DNA from: an uncultured Selenomonadales bacterium
GTDB lineage: Bacteria; Bacillota; Clostridia; Christensenellales; QALW01
Assembly (NCBI GenBank): GCA_905200615.1
Contig: CAJKLB010000060.1
Coordinates: 1 to 8,837 of the forward strand
Reading direction: 5' to 3'
DNA: 8,837 nucleotides
Shown here: piece after piece, positions 7,305-8,837 of the stretch
Numbering within the stretch: the first letter of the stretch is position 1
Layout: every line of letters starts with the position of its first letter
The notes under the pieces: model-generated
The model's input: only the letters and a program-made list of their open reading frames with translations
Told to the model about the DNA's origin: nothing
The model's database searches: none
Program-made: the position numbers and the translations under genes

Positions 7305-7493
7305 CTATGGATAATCAATCATTTCTTTAACGGCAGATATCAACAAAAAAATATCTGTTGAATTTATTATTATGGTGTCTTTATGAATGAACGATGTATA
7401 TATTCTCTTTTTTTGCACGCATAACATAAAATTAAAGCGTTCTTTTATTCCGACATTGATATCATCAATTACAAATCTACTGCTCCTGCTCAC
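7305..7493 (-). pseudogene. Relic-like 62-residue ORF between repeat B and the membrane protein gene
   Basis: A 62-residue frame beginning at GTG (7493) with no ribosome binding site, ending at a TAG. The C-terminal half (RIYTSFIHKDTIIINSTDIF…) looks like genuine protein sequence with alternating hydrophobic residues, but I cannot place it in a family. Its beginning abuts repeat B, as the ORF next to repeat A does. It is probably the 3' remnant of a gene whose 5' part was lost. The rest of the 7256-7527 interval holds nothing else that I can support. Confidence 0.25.
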
Positions 7494-7541
7494 AAGGAGT
7501 AATCCCGGTTACATTCACCGGCGGAATGACCGTGATCCGGC

Positions 7542-7562
7542 AGCAGCCCTCTTCCCGCTGCT
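7542..7562 (-). ncRNA. Stem-loop conserved in repeat copies B and C
   Basis: In minus-strand RNA, AGCAGC and GCUGCU enclose a 9-base purine loop (GGGAAGAGG), with two more G-C pairs beyond an A/G mismatch. In copy C (8549-8570) the arms are GGCAGC and GCUGUU: both changed pairs become G-U, and the single-base indel falls in the loop. Pairing survives only in minus-strand RNA. This suggests a structured leader or small RNA, but rests on two substitutions. Confidence 0.35.
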
Positions 7563-7596
7563 TCCATCAACTTCTTTGAGAATGCTTCTGTATCCT

Positions 7597-7626
7597 ATTA
7601 TACAACATTATAGCTCTTAATTACAA
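7597..7626 (-). promoter_or_regulatory. Promoter-like pair in repeat copy B
   Basis: TTGTAA, 18 bases, perfect TATAAT on the minus strand, just past the terminator of the lipoprotein gene and reading toward the 109-residue membrane protein gene. The same pair with the same spacing is in copy C (8634-8605). The leader to the next well-supported start would be long, about 330 nt. Confidence 0.5.
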
Positions 7627-7654
7627 TACCGAATATTTTTTATTAAAATACAAT

Positions 7655-7684
7655 AATCCGCGCATCTTTTTAGATGCGCGGATT
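7655..7684 (-). terminator. Terminator after the lipoprotein gene
   Basis: AATCCGCGCATCT and AGATGCGCGGATT form a perfect 13-bp stem with a 4-base loop. It starts about 20 bases past the stop of the lipoprotein gene and is followed on the minus strand by ATTGTATTTT. It is the strongest terminator-like hairpin in the window. Confidence 0.85.
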
Positions 7685-7705
7685 GCCGGAATTTATTTAA
7701 CCATT

Positions 7706-8377
7706 TTAGGAAGAACTCGTTAGAATGTTTTTATATTTGTTATAGTAATCCGATAAAATCTCCGTTACATCGTAGGTATACAGACAGTCGTCTTTTGAAT
7801 CAAAGCATATCCATTCAATATGCTCCGGATCGTTAAAATCAAATTCGCACTCATAAACAAAAGTTAAGCCATATCTTGTACTGAATTGTCTTAAATCCAG
7901 AACGCACTCAACATCTCTGCGCATTGAGTTTCTAGAACTCTGGTACTTTTTAGGTGTTTCTTCTCTGCGTACCGTCTGCAATGCGTTGATGATTTCCTTA
8001 TCGGTAATAATCAGTTCCGGTCTGTTTAGGCCTGTATGTATCCTTATTTCATATATTTCATACCGTAAAATCGGTTCTTCCGCGTCTTTTTTCATATAAT
8101 ACCGATTAACTATACCCAGTTTTGCCTCTGTTTTACAAACATAGTCTTCCACAGGAAGATTGCTCATAGATTTTATACCTATCAAGTAACTTAGTTCATT
8201 TAAATCTTGTCCTATATATTCCAAATAAGGTTCTTCCTGATCATCTCCATAATTGTAATATTCCTTAAGCTCAATATAATCATTCTGAATATCAAACTTA
8301 ACTTCCTCTTCAAGATCACGGCAGCCCATAGAATATACAAAGATACTGATTAAAAATAAACATAAAAACTTTTTCAT
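7706..8377 (-). CDS. Putative lipoprotein of unknown function
   Basis: 223 residues from the ATG at 8377. An ATG two codons further upstream (8383) is possible, but GGAGG is only two bases from it and eight bases from the 8377 start, which is therefore preferred. The N-terminus is a lipoprotein-type signal: MKKF, a hydrophobic core LCLFLISIFVY, then SMGC with Cys19 as the lipidation residue. The lipobox is imperfect because position -3 is Ser. The mature part is acidic at first (DLEEE, YNYGDDQEEPYLEY), rich in Tyr, and contains a few further Cys. It has no membrane segment and no motif I recognise. It would sit on the outer face of the membrane. It lies between repeat copies C and B with its own terminator. 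It is well supported as a gene; its function is unknown. Confidence 0.8.
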   Translation of the reverse strand: MKKFLCLFLISIFVYSMGCRDLEEEVKFDIQNDYIELKEYYNYGDDQEEPYLEYIGQDLNELSYLIGIKSMSNLPVEDYVCKTEAKLGIVNRYYMKKDAEEPILRYEIYEIRIHTGLNRPELIITDKEIINALQTVRREETPKKYQSSRNSMRRDVECVLDLRQFSTRYGLTFVYECEFDFNDPEHIEWICFDSKDDCLYTYDVTEILSDYYNKYKNILTSSS

Positions 8378-8417
8378 ATTCATTTCCTCCTATTATGAAT
8401 AGTATTTTATTTTTCCG

Positions 8418-8534
8418 TTATACAGGATTTTTAGGCTCTTCATCTACTTTATCCGGCAGAGAAAAGCCTCCGTTAATTAAGCTCCGTATAAATTCAAACA
8501 ACGCTGGGTTTGCCGAAGGTGTCGCATGCGAAAC
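8418..8534 (-). pseudogene. Open frame without a good start, downstream of repeat C
   Basis: Reading leftward out of repeat C, a frame stays open to a TAA at 8420-8418. The part outside the repeat includes NPALFEFIRSLINGGFSLP and then DKVDEEPKNPV. It looks protein-like but has no ATG or GTG and no ribosome binding site; the only in-frame TTG is internal. It may be the tail of a lost gene. Together with repeat C it accounts for the 8384-8701 gap, in which I see no intact gene. Confidence 0.2.
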
Positions 8535-8604
8535 GACCGTGATCCGGCAACAGCCCCTCTTCCCGCTGCCTCCATCAACTTCTTTGAGAGTGCTTCTGTA
8601 TCCT

Positions 8605-8634
8605 ATTATACAACATTATAGATCTTAATTACAA
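8605..8634 (-). promoter_or_regulatory. Promoter-like pair in repeat copy C
   Basis: TTGTAA, 18-base spacer, TATAAT on the minus strand, the same boxes and spacing as in copy B. It reads toward the lipoprotein gene, with a leader of about 220 nt to that gene's start. Confidence 0.5.
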
Positions 8635-8665
8635 TATCTAATATTCTTGGTTACAAATAATAAAA

Positions 8666-8692
8666 TATCCGCACCAACGATGGATGCGGATA
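8666..8692 (-). terminator. Terminator after the gene at the right edge
   Basis: TATCCGCA and TGCGGATA pair over 8 bp and continue as CC/GG after a bulged A, with the loop AACGAT. It begins about ten bases past the stop of the right-edge gene. T-rich sequence flanks both sides (ATTTTATTATTT on the minus strand, GCTTTTTATTA on the plus strand), so it could work in both directions. Confidence 0.7.
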
Positions 8693-8701
8693 AGCTTTTT
8701 A

Positions 8702-8837
8702 TTATGGATGATTTTTAATTCTCCAGATAATGAAATATATACCTCGAAACAGTAAATAGATTAAACCCCAAACCCATAACAGTATACAAAACATATTATA
8801 ATTGATATATATACTGAAAAAATAATTCAAAAACATA
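8702..8837 (-). CDS. C-terminal part of a small membrane protein (cut by window edge)
   Basis: An open minus-strand frame from the right edge to a TAA at 8704-8702, with at least 44 residues visible. It includes a long hydrophobic, aromatic-rich segment (FCILLWVWGLIYLLF, then GIYFIIW) and a basic tail RIKNHP. An ATG at 8836 is in frame, but whether it is the start cannot be told because the upstream sequence lies outside the window. The hydrophobicity and the terminator right behind it make it a likely real gene end. The family is not recognised. Confidence 0.55.
   Translation of the reverse strand, partial: MFLNYFFSIYINYNMFCILLWVWGLIYLLFRGIYFIIWRIKNHP

Larger units (their letters stand above)
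7528..7684 (-). repeat. Intergenic repeat, copy B (with terminator)
   Basis: About 110 bases (7528-7640) match copy C closely, with scattered substitutions and one single-base indel. The part 7563-7635 also matches copy A. Read on the minus strand it has TTGTAA (7626-7621), an 18-base spacer and TATAAT (7602-7597), then a stem-loop (7542-7562). On its upstream side lies a perfect 13-bp terminator hairpin, which differs in sequence from the hairpins of copies A and C. Confidence 0.8.
8535..8692 (-). repeat. Intergenic repeat, copy C (with terminator)
   Basis: Matches copy B over about 110 bases (8535-8645) and copy A over the core. Beyond the core it shares the hairpin type and loop (CCAACGA) with copy A. 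It carries TTGTAA (8634-8629), 18 bases, TATAAT (8610-8605) on the minus strand, and the B/C stem-loop at 8549-8570. It separates the gene at the right edge from the lipoprotein gene. Confidence 0.8.

Noticed and set aside
7528..7640. Insertion sequence or MITE
   Set aside because: No terminal inverted repeats or target-site duplications are visible at the edges of the copies, and no transposase is present.
7387..8628. Plus-strand frames ending at 7620 and 8628 with the shared tail PSTSLR…LLYPIIQHY
   Set aside because: The similarity comes from the repeat DNA. Differences between the copies (Leu/Pro, Met/Val, Ser/Arg) change amino acids, so there is no sign of selection on this frame, and the repeat better fits regulatory DNA on the other strand.
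6711..8692. Integron cassette array with attC sites
   Set aside because: The units look cassette-like, but I see no conserved GTTRRRY/RYYYAAC core boxes at fixed positions in the three copies, and no integrase in the window.
6711..8692. CRISPR array
   Set aside because: The repeats are over 100 bases long, only three in number, about 0.8-1.0 kb apart and separated by genes.

Overview
This window looks like an accessory, cell-surface region from a low-to-moderate GC Firmicute, most likely a clostridium-like organism. The evidence is strong GGAGG-type ribosome binding sites, textbook sigma-A promoters (TTGACT-17-TATAAT and TTGACT-17-TACAAT), AT-rich spacers, and surface-glycan genes whose closest well-known relatives are in Bacillota. 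Every gene I can support reads on the minus strand, so transcription runs right to left.

Positions 1-1480: a gene for an exported protein, cut by the left edge. It has a signal peptide, two consecutive beta-sandwich carbohydrate-binding-like domains and a Thr/Pro linker. It has its own strong promoter, flanked by tandem AT-rich repeats and an operator-like palindrome.

Positions 1479-6451: a two-gene glycan operon with a strong promoter and a leader of about 260 nt. The first gene encodes a 1141-residue fusion of an N-terminal methyltransferase-like domain and two GT-A (GT2) glycosyltransferase domains. This is the layout of WsaE, the trifunctional methylrhamnosyltransferase of Geobacillus S-layer glycan synthesis. 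The second gene encodes a 410-residue protein resembling the rhamnosyltransferase WsaF. Gene order and direction match wsaE-wsaF, so the likely product is a rhamnan-type surface polymer with methyl capping. The rml genes and the Wzm/Wzt exporter usual in such clusters are not in this window. The leader contains a long inverted repeat and a possible 26-residue hydrophobic peptide.

Positions 6452-8837: a more AT-rich stretch of small genes of unknown function (a 44+ residue membrane protein tail, a putative lipoprotein of 223 aa, a three-helix membrane protein of 109 aa, and relic-like ORFs). They are separated by three copies of one intergenic repeat (6711-6840, 7528-7684, 8535-8692). Each copy follows a terminator hairpin and carries a promoter-like pair (TTGTAA-18-TATAAT or close) pointing at the next gene. 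Copies B and C also share a stem-loop whose differences preserve pairing only in minus-strand RNA. The arrangement resembles an array of unrelated single-gene units joined by a common terminator/promoter module, and it is the least explained part of the window.
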